Assembly: GCA_944989445.1 (NCBI GenBank)
Contig: CALYLW010000013.1
Coordinates: 344,566 to 408,565 of the forward strand
Direction: 5' to 3'
Source: Ampullaceana balthica
Taxonomy: Eukaryota > Mollusca > Gastropoda > Lymnaeidae
DNA: 64,000 bases
Of the stretch, positions 22,801 through 31,848 are shown piece after piece; position 1 is the first letter of the stretch, and the number at the start of each line of letters is the position of its first letter. A program made the position numbers and the translations under genes. The notes beneath the pieces were generated by a model, which saw only the letters and a list, made by a program, of their open reading frames with translations, ran no database searches and had not been told where the DNA came from.

Positions 22801-24373
22801 TGTCACTTATAGTGTCAATATCAAAGGACATGTGAAAAAATTACATATTGACAAACTAAGAACATATGATGACAATAAAGAAGGAAAGCAAACTGTTAAT
22901 GTCATCATCAAGGTAAATGATGAAAATGACAATGCAATGAAAATGAACAGTCTTGACAGTGAAAAAATATCATCTGACATACCAGATAATATGAAACACA
23001 GAGTGATCAAAATTTTTCAAAAATACAAAGGTGTCATAACAAAAGAAACAGGCAACACAAAAACTGTGACTCACAAGATACAAGTTTTGGAACATGAACC
23101 CTTCAAGACCAAAGTATACCCTATTCCAATGGCACATAGAGACACAGTAAGGCAAGAAATTGACTACCTACTTAAAGAAAACAAAATAAGAAAAGCAGTT
23201 GAAGCTAACTATACCTCACCAACTGTCATAGTAAAAAAGAAGAATGGAAAGATTCGACTGTGCTGTGACTACAGACAGTTGAATAATATTACCAAATTGG
23301 ACCATGAACCTATTGGAGACCCAAGAGACATTATAGACATAATTGGTACTTCCAGAATATTCACTACATTTGACTTAAACAGAGGTTTTTGGCAGATTAA
23401 CATGGATCCTGATTCTATAAAATACACTGCATTCATAGCCATGGATGAGGTGTATGAATGGTTAGTAATGCCATTTGGACTGGTCAACAGTACGGCCACT
23501 TTTAGCAGATTTATGAAAGTGATGCTAAAAGGAATTCCAAATGTGTTACATTATGTCGACGATATATGCATCCACACTAAAGATTGGGAATCACATATCC
23601 ATACACTTGAAGCTGTACTGGATAGACTCAAGAAACATAATGTGACAATCTCACCAGAAAAGATCAACATTGGAAAGAAGTATATAGATTTTTTGGGATA
23701 CAGAATAGGAGGCGGTGCAGTCACTCCCACTGAAGAAAATGAAAACAAGATATTTAATCTGTCTGTCCCAAAATCTAAAAAACAAGTGCAAGCCCTGCTG
23801 GGACTATGTAACTTTTACAGACCTTTTATTGCAAATTATGCAGAAATAGTTCATCCACTAACACAAGTTACAAAAACCAAAGATATTAGAAAATTTCAAT
23901 TTCCAGGAGATTGCCTCAACGCATTAGAGAACATTCAAGAGGCATTCAGGAAGAAACCCATCTTAGTTACACCTCAATGGGACAAACCTTTCATTGTTTC
24001 TACCGATGCATCGTCCATTGCATTAGGAGCGTGCCTCATGCAAGAACATGATGGTATCATACATCCTATACAGTATCTTAGCAGAAATTTGACCAAAACA
24101 GAGTGTAACTACAGCACCATAGAGAGAGAATGTCTAGCCATAGTGTGGGCTCTACAAAAACTTCAAAAATACCTTCTAGGTAGAACATTCACTCTTCTAA
24201 CAGACCACAAACCACTTGTGGCATTCAACAAGAAGAAGATCAGCAACGCCAAAGTGAATCGTTGGGCTATGCTATTAGCCGACTACAAATTTGACATTAA
24301 ACCTGTGAAGGGAAAGGACAATGTGGTTGCAGACATATTAAGTAGAATGACAATAAATAAAGACACTCTGTGA
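19844..24373 (+). CDS. Gag-Pol polyprotein, Gag-PR-IN-RT-RNaseH order
   Basis: 1509 residues from ATG 19844 (MDHYKEFTAIAK); the frame is open for 11 codons upstream but lacks an earlier ATG. Residues about 25-130 form a Lys/Glu-rich coiled coil encoded partly by exact 54-bp tandem repeats. The Gag core spans about 166-350. CCHC zinc knuckle at C368, C371, H376, C381. Protease active site D485-T-G. Integrase zinc motif H673, H680, C710, C713; catalytic D743, D803, E839 (spacing 59 and 35); a GPY/F-type module (WEGPYKI) follows. RT: FTTFDLNRGFWQI with D1177, and YVDD at 1237-1240. RNase H: D1388 (STDASS), E1429, D1454 (TDHKPL). Integrase precedes RT. No frameshift or readthrough site separates Gag from Pol, so Gag and Pol would be made in equal amounts unless processing or translation is regulated another way. 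Confidence 0.96.
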   Translation: MDHYKEFTAIAKEIGLKGKEMRDFIEEKVAEEKENQRIAEEKARIAEEKEQRRKAEEEEKARIAEEKEQRRKAEEEEKARIAEEKEQRRKAEEKENQREAEEKARIAEEKARIAEEKEMQRLIVKREIEQLAVDKLKLQRERDSSGHNPGDETNRRSAPRDTIKVRKYDSQKEKMDVYLDYFESIMAMKGYNEEDWPAQLMTQLTGEAFEAYNSIAKEDKSIYKNVKKALLCHFGKSENDYRREFHEMRIKMDKDPQIIVHEAQVKLTKWLELTAIDTSNPKAIIDMVLIDKFLENATPTLFTYLTDKKVRTQAELTNALRTFKDSHPNVEMDKRQDIFAAIQIKSQEKRQGMRNQSLPNQGNRQTICWYCNKPGHMAKQCYHNKGQPNRVSPNGSPKRKKTEERSRQGHFESKGRRSWRGRYNHDSRYRNHDQPWRRNDYQEGEGKMKQEESQSSSTVATIKDHGTLKCYPVYINDRKCMCLRDTGCTTIVVRDKMVKEEEYDGKKDTLIMADGTKRECPTAIFTINSPWFHGKVRARVLQDAICDLIIGNIEGVIDNTDEVYKAWHDNNHQVCATVQTRATTKRKEITDIEVDEKLEIGSQLMSKQEFKQLQEEDNTIREIKMKLIKDNETGHNKNYKLDKGILINIAQEGTCKRVVLPKKLQETIIKMTHDSPLGGHMGAKKTITTIAENFYWPKMARQIKEYIKACTVCLRHNPKDGRHTAPIQSSDKANFLFEKIAIDLIGPFKKMSKKKHMYALTIVDIATRWGEAIPLKRIDAENICNALLNVFSRYGFPQTLLSDNGSQFKGQMTQAIMKMLNITHVHSTVYHPQSNGVIERLNKTIKNMLLKVTVDHEDRWHEYLPLILFAYNSSKHESTGFSPFELMFGQNPASPLKNFKERLISKQDAIQDRYQLMSDTRDKILYSIEAAKQRLIKQSTRHREIKNRHRHLRTFEPEQQVLVYLPNTKNEITWEGPYKIEEKLSDVTYSVNIKGHVKKLHIDKLRTYDDNKEGKQTVNVIIKVNDENDNAMKMNSLDSEKISSDIPDNMKHRVIKIFQKYKGVITKETGNTKTVTHKIQVLEHEPFKTKVYPIPMAHRDTVRQEIDYLLKENKIRKAVEANYTSPTVIVKKKNGKIRLCCDYRQLNNITKLDHEPIGDPRDIIDIIGTSRIFTTFDLNRGFWQINMDPDSIKYTAFIAMDEVYEWLVMPFGLVNSTATFSRFMKVMLKGIPNVLHYVDDICIHTKDWESHIHTLEAVLDRLKKHNVTISPEKINIGKKYIDFLGYRIGGGAVTPTEENENKIFNLSVPKSKKQVQALLGLCNFYRPFIANYAEIVHPLTQVTKTKDIRKFQFPGDCLNALENIQEAFRKKPILVTPQWDKPFIVSTDASSIALGACLMQEHDGIIHPIQYLSRNLTKTECNYSTIERECLAIVWALQKLQKYLLGRTFTLLTDHKPLVAFNKKKISNAKVNRWAMLLADYKFDIKPVKGKDNVVADILSRMTINKDTL

Positions 24374-24930
24374 ACTCCTAACTGATAAAACCAGAGACTA
24401 TTAAAAAGACATTCTGTGAATTACTAAATGATAAAATAAGAGACTGTTTTAACATTAGTCTGTGAATTCCTAAAGGATACAAACAGAGACTGTAATTATA
24501 TTAATATTTTTATTTGTTGAACAATGGACAAGGAACAGTGTTTGAATTCCATTTGGATTATTAGTTAATTTTAATAATATTGAGTGTTTAAATGTTTTAA
24601 TTACACAAAATTACAGATGTGTTTAAAAGTCCATTTTCATTTTTTCAGCACAGGTAGACGGCTGCAGTCCTACAGATTTTTTCTCATTATTTCTTATGTT
24701 AAGACTGTTACAGTTCTACAGATTTTTTCTCATTATTTCTTATGTTTAGACTGTTACAGTCCTACAGATTTTTTCTTATTGATTCTATATCCAGAAGTTG
24801 TATGTAAGAAAATGAATGTTCATTGATGATAAATATTTGAAATTTGAATATAGATATAGATTGATTTGATTTTATGAAGACCAAAAATGTTGTATTTCAT
24901 AAACATTTTTTTTTGAAGGATGGGGGTGAA
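24374..24930 (+). other. 3' UTR of the LTR element with short tandem repeats
   Basis: Two degenerate tandem repeats: about 55-60 bp units built on ACTCTGTGAACTCCTAA and AGAGACTGT (24363-24500), and three units of about 45 bp (CTACAGATTTTTTCTCATTA, TTTCTTATGTTAAGACTGT; 24660-24785). No env-like ORF. It ends in the purine-rich AAGGATGGGGGTGAA (24916-24930), the likely polypurine tract for plus-strand priming. Confidence 0.8.
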
Positions 24931-25240
24931 TGTCACATCTGATTAACATAATTTTGTGACGTAAGGTCACGTGTACAAGAGACGCGGGAAGAAAGGAGCA
25001 TTTCTATTGATTGAAAGTGTTGGGCGAACAGTTGAGTGTAGACTTCCGACGAGGGAAGGTTGTATCGTGTATACTTAAGATTTCCACGTCATATTACCTC
25101 AAATGATTCTTATGTGTACAATATATATATATATTAAAGTTGTTTTGGATAAATGAATTCGTCAGTGAATTATTGTGCTCAAGATTAATTACTGTGAGAA
25201 CGCCTACATAAAAGAGAATATAAAAAGTTACATCGTTACA
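24931..25240 (+). repeat. 3' LTR
   Basis: 310 bp, nearly identical to 18663-18972. It is followed by the CACAG target duplication at 25241-25245. Confidence 0.97.
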
Positions 25241-25497
25241 CACAGACACCAGATTTTGTTTCTAAAAAAAAATGTATATCCACGTTAAAAAAAAACAATT
25301 CGACCGTCTGTTCATATGCACATCTGAAAAAGGATTAAAAAGCAACTTTAGAAATGGCCTATGTAATACCGACTACAAAGAAATGAACATATCATGTCCC
25401 ACTCGCAATTCATATTTATTAAGCGTTTTCATGATCACTTTATTAAATTTAGTCAACTTCTGTTAATATGTTCAGTAGCGAAAGTTTATAATGTATA

Positions 25498-25548
<51 letters not shown>
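25498..25548. repeat. (TA)n microsatellite
   Basis: About 48 bp of pure TA, bordering a LINE fragment. Confidence 0.95.
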
Positions 25549-25549
<1 letters not shown>

Positions 25550-25740
25550 TACGCATCAAGTGGCAGGACAAGATCAACAATGTCGAGGTACTCAGAAGAA
25601 GCCATATGCTGAGTGTGCACTCAATTCTGAGTGAGAGGCGCCTGCGGTGGTTAGGTCATGTCCGCAGGATGAGCTCGGAGCGCATTCCTAGAGCCTTGCT
25701 TTACGGTGAGCGGCAACCGGTAAGAAAAAAAGAGGTCGCC
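25548..25740 (+). pseudogene. LINE ORF2 C-terminal fragment
   Basis: Encodes RIKWQDKINNVEVLRRS, then SERRLRWLGHVRRMSSERIP and ALLYGER, homologous to the end of the element at 11883-13118 (SERRLRWLGHVKRMS). It is 5'-truncated and followed by short 3' sequence and a TACA tail, as expected for an abortive LINE insertion. Confidence 0.75.
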
Positions 25741-25875
25741 CCTGCTTTCGCTTCAAGGTATTCATGTCGCGGAAGCATCCCTCATAGCTTTGAGTGAAGA
25801 GAGAAGGGCCAATAGAAAGGACAGGGGGCAGAGGAGCAGGAGTACACGCCATCGTCCCATGAGGACGGACGGTTG

Positions 25876-26058
25876 CCATACATACATACATACATACATA
25901 CATACATACATACATACATACATACATACATACATACATACATACATACATACATACATACATACATACATACATACATACATACATACATACATACATA
26001 CATACATACATACATACATACATACATACATACATACATACATACATACATACATACA

Positions 26059-26086
<28 letters not shown>
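25876..26086. repeat. (TACA)n microsatellite, about 52 copies
   Basis: An uninterrupted tetranucleotide of about 210 bp. It generates the long MYVC and YIHT reading frames on both strands. It probably grew from the LINE 3' tail. Confidence 0.97.

Positions 26087-26139
<53 letters not shown>
26087..26139. repeat. (TA)n microsatellite
   Basis: Directly continues the TACA array, with one TATTATA interruption. Confidence 0.95.
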
Positions 26140-26142
<3 letters not shown>

Positions 26143-26394
26143 TACAGCTTATGTAAACTTTTTTTACGTGACATAGGCCATCGCTTTCCACATAAAATAA
26201 ACTCGATAAATTATATGTCGAGTTACGAATTATATTTTTAAAAATCCCAATTTCATTCACACATGTAAAATATTAATCCAATTCATCGTGGAGAAATTGA
26301 AATAAAATCATTTAAACGCATATCTAATATATAAAGCTCGGTTGATGTTTGTATGTTTGTTTGTTTGTATCCATTAAAAAAGGCCACTTCTTTT

Positions 26395-26800
26395 TTGACA
26401 TTTTTCCAAAAGATCTCTACCACTGTCGTCACTAAAAAAGCTCATATATATTTATGACACTGCACCGTAAAACAACTGTAAGTAATACAATATTTGCAAC
26501 ATCGTCTATGAGATAAACATAATATGACACTATCCCCCTCAAAGGCAAAATCTACTTAACCTATAGAGCCAATAAATTAAATTGTAAATGTTATATATGA
26601 AATGTACTTTCTAAAATACTTGAAAGAAACTAAAGCAGTCGTATTAAAAAGAATTCAAGAAAATGTGCGCACCGTATTTAGACAATAATAATAAATTGTT
26701 ATAGAAATATTCTGACTTAATAAACAGTAAGCTCATAACAACTGGACCAAAAATAACTCTACTTTTGTAATCTATTTATAGTTGTTTTAACATGGAAATA
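26395..26800 (+). repeat. Diverged duplicate of 17605-18530
   Basis: Shared blocks in order: CTCTACCA...GTCACT, GACACTGCA.CGTAA.ACAA, GTAA.TAATACAATATTTG, ATGAGATAAA, AGAGCCAATAAA, TTTCTAAAATACTT, GTCGTATTAAAAA, GGACCAAAAATAACTCT. This copy lacks the family B insertion at 17832-18350. Non-coding. Confidence 0.65.
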
Positions 26801-27102
26801 ATATTTGAATTGTTATATATGTGTGTCCAGGGGCGGATTAAGACTGCACGGGGCCCCTGGCTGCAATTCAAACTGGGGCCCTATCCAGCCAGCGTCCCTT
26901 TAAATTAAATGATTGCTAGCAGCTAATATAAGACTGTAACTTGTAACTAAATAGTTCATCGGTTCCTTTAACATACCCTGTCTGTAGTACAGGATCGGCC
27001 TTCCCAGCCAAAGATTATTCATGAAAAAATGGAATATGAAGAAATAACTGTTTGCCGGTATCCTAATATTGAGTGTAAAAATACAATTTTAAAAAAAAAC
27101 GT

Positions 27103-27176
27103 GTGCCCACGCCGGGATTCGATCGCGTGACCGCTTGCACAGCAGGGCGAATTTTTACCTCATGACCACAAGAGCC
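27103..27176 (-). other. tRNA-like sequence (tRNA pseudogene or SINE head)
   Basis: On the minus strand GGCTCTTGTGGTCATGAGG resembles a tRNA 5' half with box A. TGCTGTGCAAGCGGTC and GATCGAATCCCGGCG resemble an anticodon arm and box B. A run of nine T follows (Pol III terminator). The acceptor stem does not pair and the T-arm is imperfect, so it is not a functional tRNA. Confidence 0.5.
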
Positions 27177-27275
27177 TGATGAAAAAGATGAAGTTTAAAA
27201 ATATAAACAACTAGCAGACCCGTCGTGCGTTGCAACGATCTCAGTAAAAAGGAATACATATAGTTACATAAAACA

Positions 27276-27779
27276 ATCCCGTAAAAAAAAAGTTTTTGAC
27301 TATAAATCCCTTATATATGGGACGTAACTAACAGTATTGATTATTTTCAAACGCTACAAACATTTACAGACTGAATCTGTCTTAACTCAACTTTGCTTCA
27401 TAACCCTAGGTGGGGGGGGGGACCGAGCTCAGCATGACACGTAAAGTGTAAACAAAAGCACGCCGGTACTTCGATGGGTCGCGCCAAAGCGTCAACTCAA
27501 ACTCTCAAGTTGGAAAAAAACAATAACAAACCGTGAATTTGATTTACATACGTTATATAAGGATAAACTAAAATGCATTAATTTATTTATGGTACGTTTG
27601 ATCGATCTGAAATTTTGATACGATGCATTGTTACGTGAGACGGGTCCGTGTGCAAAATTTCAGCTCGATCGGATCACGGGAAGTTGCTCATTTTCGACTT
27701 TTGTTTTTCCGCCCGCCCAAGACAGAGAGAGAGATGATGACTGACAGAGACGCCGGTGAAGTTAATATAAGGGATTTAA
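27276..27779 (+). mobile_element. MITE-like family A, copy 5
   Basis: Long subtype, inserted in the Helitron body. It starts AATCCCGTAAAA, contains GACTATAAATCCCTTATATA, a G9 run, GCACGCCGGTACTTCGATGG and the shared core, and ends GAAGTTAATATAAGGGATTT. Confidence 0.75.
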
Positions 27780-27784
27780 TAAAA

Positions 27785-28313
27785 CAAACCCGTAAAAACA
27801 AAGTTTTTGACTATAAATCTCTTATATATGAGACATAACTAACTGTATTGATTATTTTCAAATGCGACAAACATTTACAGACTGAATCTGTCTTAACTCA
27901 ACTTTGCTTTAAAACCCTGGGGGGGGGAAGAGGGGAAAAGTCTGGTCACCGATTGCTTGACCAAGCTCAGCGTGACACGTAAAATGTAAACAAAAGCACG
28001 CCGGTACTTCGATGGGTCGCGTCAACGCGTCAACTCAAACTCTCACGTGGGAAAAAAAACAATAACAAACCGTGAATTTGAATTACATACGTTATATAAG
28101 GATAAACTAAAAATGCATAAATTTAAATACGGTACGTTCGATCGATCTCAAATTTTGATACGAAGCGTTAGGTAAGACGGGTCCGTGTGCCAAATTTCAG
28201 CTCGATCGGATCACGGGAAGTGGGTCATTTGTTACTTTTGTTTTTCCGCCCGCCCAAGACAGAGATGACGACAGAGAGACAGAGACGGCGGCGAAGTTAA
28301 TATAAGGTATTTA
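27785..28313 (+). mobile_element. MITE-like family A, copy 6
   Basis: Long subtype, head-to-tail with copy 5 via the AATAAAACAAACCCG linker. Its 3' end is TAATATAAGGTATTTAAAAA (one G-to-T change from the usual GGGATTT). Confidence 0.75.
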
Positions 28314-29599
28314 AAAAGGAATTAATTTAAGGGTCACCGGACCCATAACTTTAACATATGAAGTTCGAAAATCTGTTGATTTAGTATACAAAAAAAAACA
28401 CATTTAAGGCCCCCAACCCCGAGGAAATCGACAATATGAGTTCAGTGCCCTATAGTAATTTAATATAGGCTCTTAAGTTTTTAAATACGGAGTTTGGTCA
28501 AAATCCAGTTATTTTCTCATTATCTAACACTTACACTATTTTTATATAGCTAAAATGAGGAAAAAATACATTAAGAGGCCCCTGGGCTCATTCAGTTCAA
28601 GATGTACATTTTGAAAACCTGTTCATTTAAATTCAGTTTCATCATTGATAAATTTCTAAAGTTCTTTAAAAACTGAGTGGGCAATAATATTTTAGAGTAT
28701 ACAACAACAAAAAAAAGACATTTGGGGCCCCCGACCCATCGATCTAAGATGTAAATTTTAAAATGCTGTTCATTTTAATTCAGTTCCATCATTGATATAT
28801 TTCTCAAGATCGTTAAAAAAAAGAATGCCTAATAATATCTAAAACATATACGAAAAATAGACATTTGGGATCCCCGGCCCAATCGATGTAAGATGTAAAT
28901 TTCAACATGCTGTTCATTTTAATTCAGTTTCATCAGTGATATATTTCTCAAAATTGTTAAAAATATAATGGCATATAATATCTCAATCATATTCAAAACA
29001 GACATTTGGGGCCCCAAGGCCTGAACGATTCGACATTAGACGTGCAGTGCCCTTTTTTATTTTTATATGGGCTTCCAAGGTTTTATATACAAAGTTTGGT
29101 TAAGACCAATTAATTTACTCAGTAGCTATCACATAAACTATTTTATGTAGCTCATATAAGCAAAAAACGACATTAAGGGCCCCAGGGCCCAATTAGTGCA
29201 AGATGTCAAGTTCAAAACACCTGTTTATTTCAATCATTTTCATAGCGGATATATTTCTCTGTATTTATCTAGATCTTTAATACTTAAATCTGGAATAAAG
29301 CCTTAAACGTTTATGAAAAAAGATATTTTGGGCCCCCAGCCTCTTAGAAATCGACTTTATGAAATTAGTGCCTATAGTATTTCAATATAGGCTACCAAGT
29401 TGTTATATGCAAAGTTTGGTTAAGATCCATCAATTTACCTAATAGCTAACGCTTAAAGTAATTTTTATATAGCTCATATAAGAAGAAAATCATATTATGG
29501 GTCCCCGGCGCCCCATGAGTGTTAAATTTTTTTTTAAAAGTTGCAAATTACCATCCCAGGAGCGTACTCAAAACTCTCCAAAAATTTCATGGCGATCGG

Positions 29600-29865
29600 G
29601 AGGGCGCTTATGAGGTTTACATATGCGGTTCACTCATTCTCTCGCTTATAGATCTCTCTTTTGCATACTAAATTAGAAATCTTTAATTTTTATACCAAAC
29701 ACCCGCCCCATGTTTTTAGTCATATTAAATTAAAGTACTTGAACATATAAGTTTTAAATTATTTTCTTCTTTTTCGTCCGCTACTAGAAACGTGGTTTTT
29801 ATAAATCTTTTTTTTACCTTTATTTATTTTATTCTTTTTAGTCCACAAATAAAAACTTGGTTTTT
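29600..29865 (+). repeat. Family D flank module (AAAACATGGGG / CCACGTTTTTAT type)
   Basis: CTTATGAGGTTTACATATG, CACTCATTCTCTCGCTTATAG, CACCCGCCCCATG, TTTTTAGTCATATTAAATTA, AGTACTTGAACATATAAG, TTTTTAGTCCACAAATAAAAAC. The same module recurs at 36235-36540 (reverse) and in both arms of the palindrome at 39400-39700. Confidence 0.6.
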
Positions 29866-30398
29866 AAATCCCTTATATTAACTTTACCGCCGTCTCTGTC
29901 TTGGGCCCGCCCACCCGCGGAAAAACAAAAGTCGAAAATTACCCACTTCCCGTAAAGCCATCGAGCTGAAATTTGGCACACGGACCCGTGTCACCTAACA
30001 ATGCATCGTATCAAAATTTCAGATCGATCGAACGTACCGTAATTAAAATAATGCATTTTTAGTTTATCTATTTAAACTATATGTAGCGGTCGCGATCGTT
30101 TACATTTTACGGGTCACTTGACTTCAGGCCAGCGACCGGTGAACACATCTCGTGTTTAAACCAGGTAAACCGGCGTGCTTTTGTTTACATTTTGCATGTC
30201 ACGGTGGTCTCGGGCCAGCGATCGGTGACAAGACCTTTCCCCTCTCCCACCCCCCTCCCCCCAGGTTAAAAGCAAAATGGAGTTAAGACAGATTCAGTCT
30301 GTAAATATTTTTCGCGCTTGAACATAATCAATACTTTTAGTTATGTCTCATATATAAGGGATTTATAGTCAAAAACTTTGTTTTTACGGGTTTGTTTT
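29866..30398 (-). mobile_element. MITE-like family A, copy 7
   Basis: Reverse copy, long subtype: TAAATCCCTTATATTAACTT at its left, the core in reverse (CAGATCGATCGAACGTACCG), C-rich tract at 30240, CATATATAAGGGATTTATAG and TTTTTACGGGTTTG at its right. It carries an internal partial duplication around 30100-30230 (TTTACATTTTACGGGTCAC and TTTACATTTTGCATGTCAC). Confidence 0.7.
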
Positions 30399-30529
30399 AT
30401 TAACAATATTTTTTTACCTCTATTTATTTTTACCAAACACCTCACAAGCGCCCGCCCAACGTTTTAAAAACATTGTGATGTGGTCACTGGGTGAACTCAC
30501 GGATGTCAACAAAAGCCGACGGTACAGAT

Positions 30530-30795
30530 TCTTATATATAGACTATAGATAAACTAAAAAGTTCAATAATTTAATAACGGTACATTAGATCGATCTGCAA
30601 TTTTAATACAATGCATTGTCATCCAAGATCCGTCTGTGGTACAATTTTCAGATCTCTAGGACCATCAGAAGTTGTTCAATTTTACGTTGGCAGATTTGAA
30701 AAAATCTTGGTTAAACCAACAAACCCACAAACAATGCCACAGGAACGAAAGCGAGTTAATAAAAACGTGGTACAAAAAAGCGTGTACTTTTTTAA
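30530..30795 (+). mobile_element. MITE-like family D, copy 1
   Basis: Contains AACGGTACATTAGATCGATC, TTTTAATACAATGCATTGTC, CAGATCTCTAGGACCATCAG, CGTTGGCAGATTTGAAAAA and CGAAAGCGAGTTAATAAAAACGTGGT. The middle module matches the core of families A-C, but the ends are specific. Confidence 0.6.
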
Positions 30796-31091
30796 AAAAT
30801 GATTTTTTAAATATTTTTTTTATACTATTTTGTTATAATTTTCAAAACCTTGGGAGGAAACATTTACAGTAAAATTGAAAAATATCGACGATGATAAATA
30901 GTGATGTATTAAAAGTTTTTCAGGGATATGAGAACCACTGTAGGGGGAACTGCGTTGTCACGGATCTGACACGAGTTCCCCCGTGGAGTACCATTATGAA
31001 CTCTGGTTACGAGTTCACGGGAAGACTAGGGGGTGTTGTTTGGGCAGAGGTCGAGACAAGACGCATACCAGGATACTAGGGGTCAGAGTAC

Positions 31092-31618
31092 TGCAGAGTG
31101 TGTGAGAGTAGTACTCGAGATAATGGCTACTGCAGAGGGTGTGAGAGTAGAGACTCGAGATAATGGCTACTGCAGAGGGTGTGAGAGTAGAGACTCGAGA
31201 TAATGGCTACTGCAGAGGGTGTGAGAGTAGAGACTCGAGATAATGGCTACTGCAGAGGGTGTGAGAGTAGAGACTCGAGATAATGGCTACTGCAGAGTGT
31301 GTGAGAGTAGAGACTCGAGATAATGGCTACTGCAGAGTGTGTGAGAGTAGAGACTCGAGATAATGGCTACTGCAGAGGGTGTGAGAGTAGAGACTCGAGA
31401 TAATGGCTACTGCAGAGGGTGTGAGAGTAGAGACTCGAGATAATGGCTACTGCAGAGGGTGTGAGAGTAGAGACTCGAGATAATGGCTACTGCAGAGGGT
31501 GTGAGAGTAGAGACTCGAGATAATGGCTACTGCAGAGGGTGTGAGAGTAGAGACTCGAGATAATGGCTACTGCAGAGGGTGTGAGAGTAGAGACTCGAGA
31601 TAATGGCTACTGCAGACT
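31092..31618 (+). repeat. 40-bp minisatellite, 13 copies
   Basis: Unit GAGATAATGGCTACTGCAGA+GGGTGTGAGAGTAGAGACTC, with only GGGTG/GTGTG differences between copies. It lies between the intron-like sequence similar to 9740-9770 (at 30870-30910) and terminal exon B, i.e. it is an insertion private to this duplicate. A short open stretch before it (30891-31079) has no recognisable domain. Confidence 0.95.
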
Positions 31619-31848
31619 AGAATAAGAGTCTATACTGTGAGAGTCCCATTAGTGTAGTATAACTAGAGACATCAGTTATATATATGTTAATAAAGAACTT
31701 GTTATGATACACTGGAGTCATACTTGTCATTGAACGGCAGTGACAGAGTGACAGAGTATGCAGAGTTGACGCAACGCAACCGTATAACAGAGACCGTAAC
31801 AATGTTAACATATCTCCGTTTATCTTATCTGCTTTGTTTATGTTCCAG

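Larger units (their letters stand above)
18663..25240 (+). mobile_element. Complete Gmr1-like Ty3/gypsy LTR retrotransposon (6578 bp)
   Basis: Two 310-bp LTRs (TGT...ACA) flank a leader, one gag-pol ORF of 1509 codons, a 3' UTR and a polypurine tract, with a 5-bp target duplication (CACAG). The LTRs differ at two positions of 310 (both G/A), so insertion is recent. The domain order in the single polyprotein is Gag, CCHC finger, protease, integrase, reverse transcriptase, RNase H. The RT and integrase are Ty3/gypsy-like but the order is that of Ty1/copia. Goodwin and Poulter described this combination as the Gmr1 group. All catalytic residues I can check are present, so it may still be active. 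No envelope ORF is seen. Confidence 0.95.
27211..29660 (-). mobile_element. Helitron-like element (copy 2, reversed, interrupted)
   Basis: The minus-strand 3' end is identical in layout to copy 1: GAGATCGTTGCAACGCACGA, then GGGTCTGCTAG, next to an A at 27210. Seventy bases inside, two family A MITEs (27276-28313) interrupt it. From 28314 (AAGGAATTAATTTAAGGGTC) the Helitron body resumes with the GGCCCC/TTTAGGGCACT modules and continues to the GGCGATCGGGAGGGCG region at 29590. The expected TATA-rich 5' end is replaced by family D-like sequence (CTCATTCTCTCGCTTATAG), so it is truncated or recombined there. Confidence 0.6.

Noticed and set aside
25688..26241. Overlapping long ORFs (MYVC, YIHT repeats) on both strands
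   Set aside because: They are translations of a pure TACA tetranucleotide array and adjoining TA repeat.
30891..31079. ORF GYENHCRGNCVVTDLTRVPP as a channel exon
   Set aside because: It follows an AG but shows no DEG/ENaC motif, no phase-compatible donor and no other recognisable domain.
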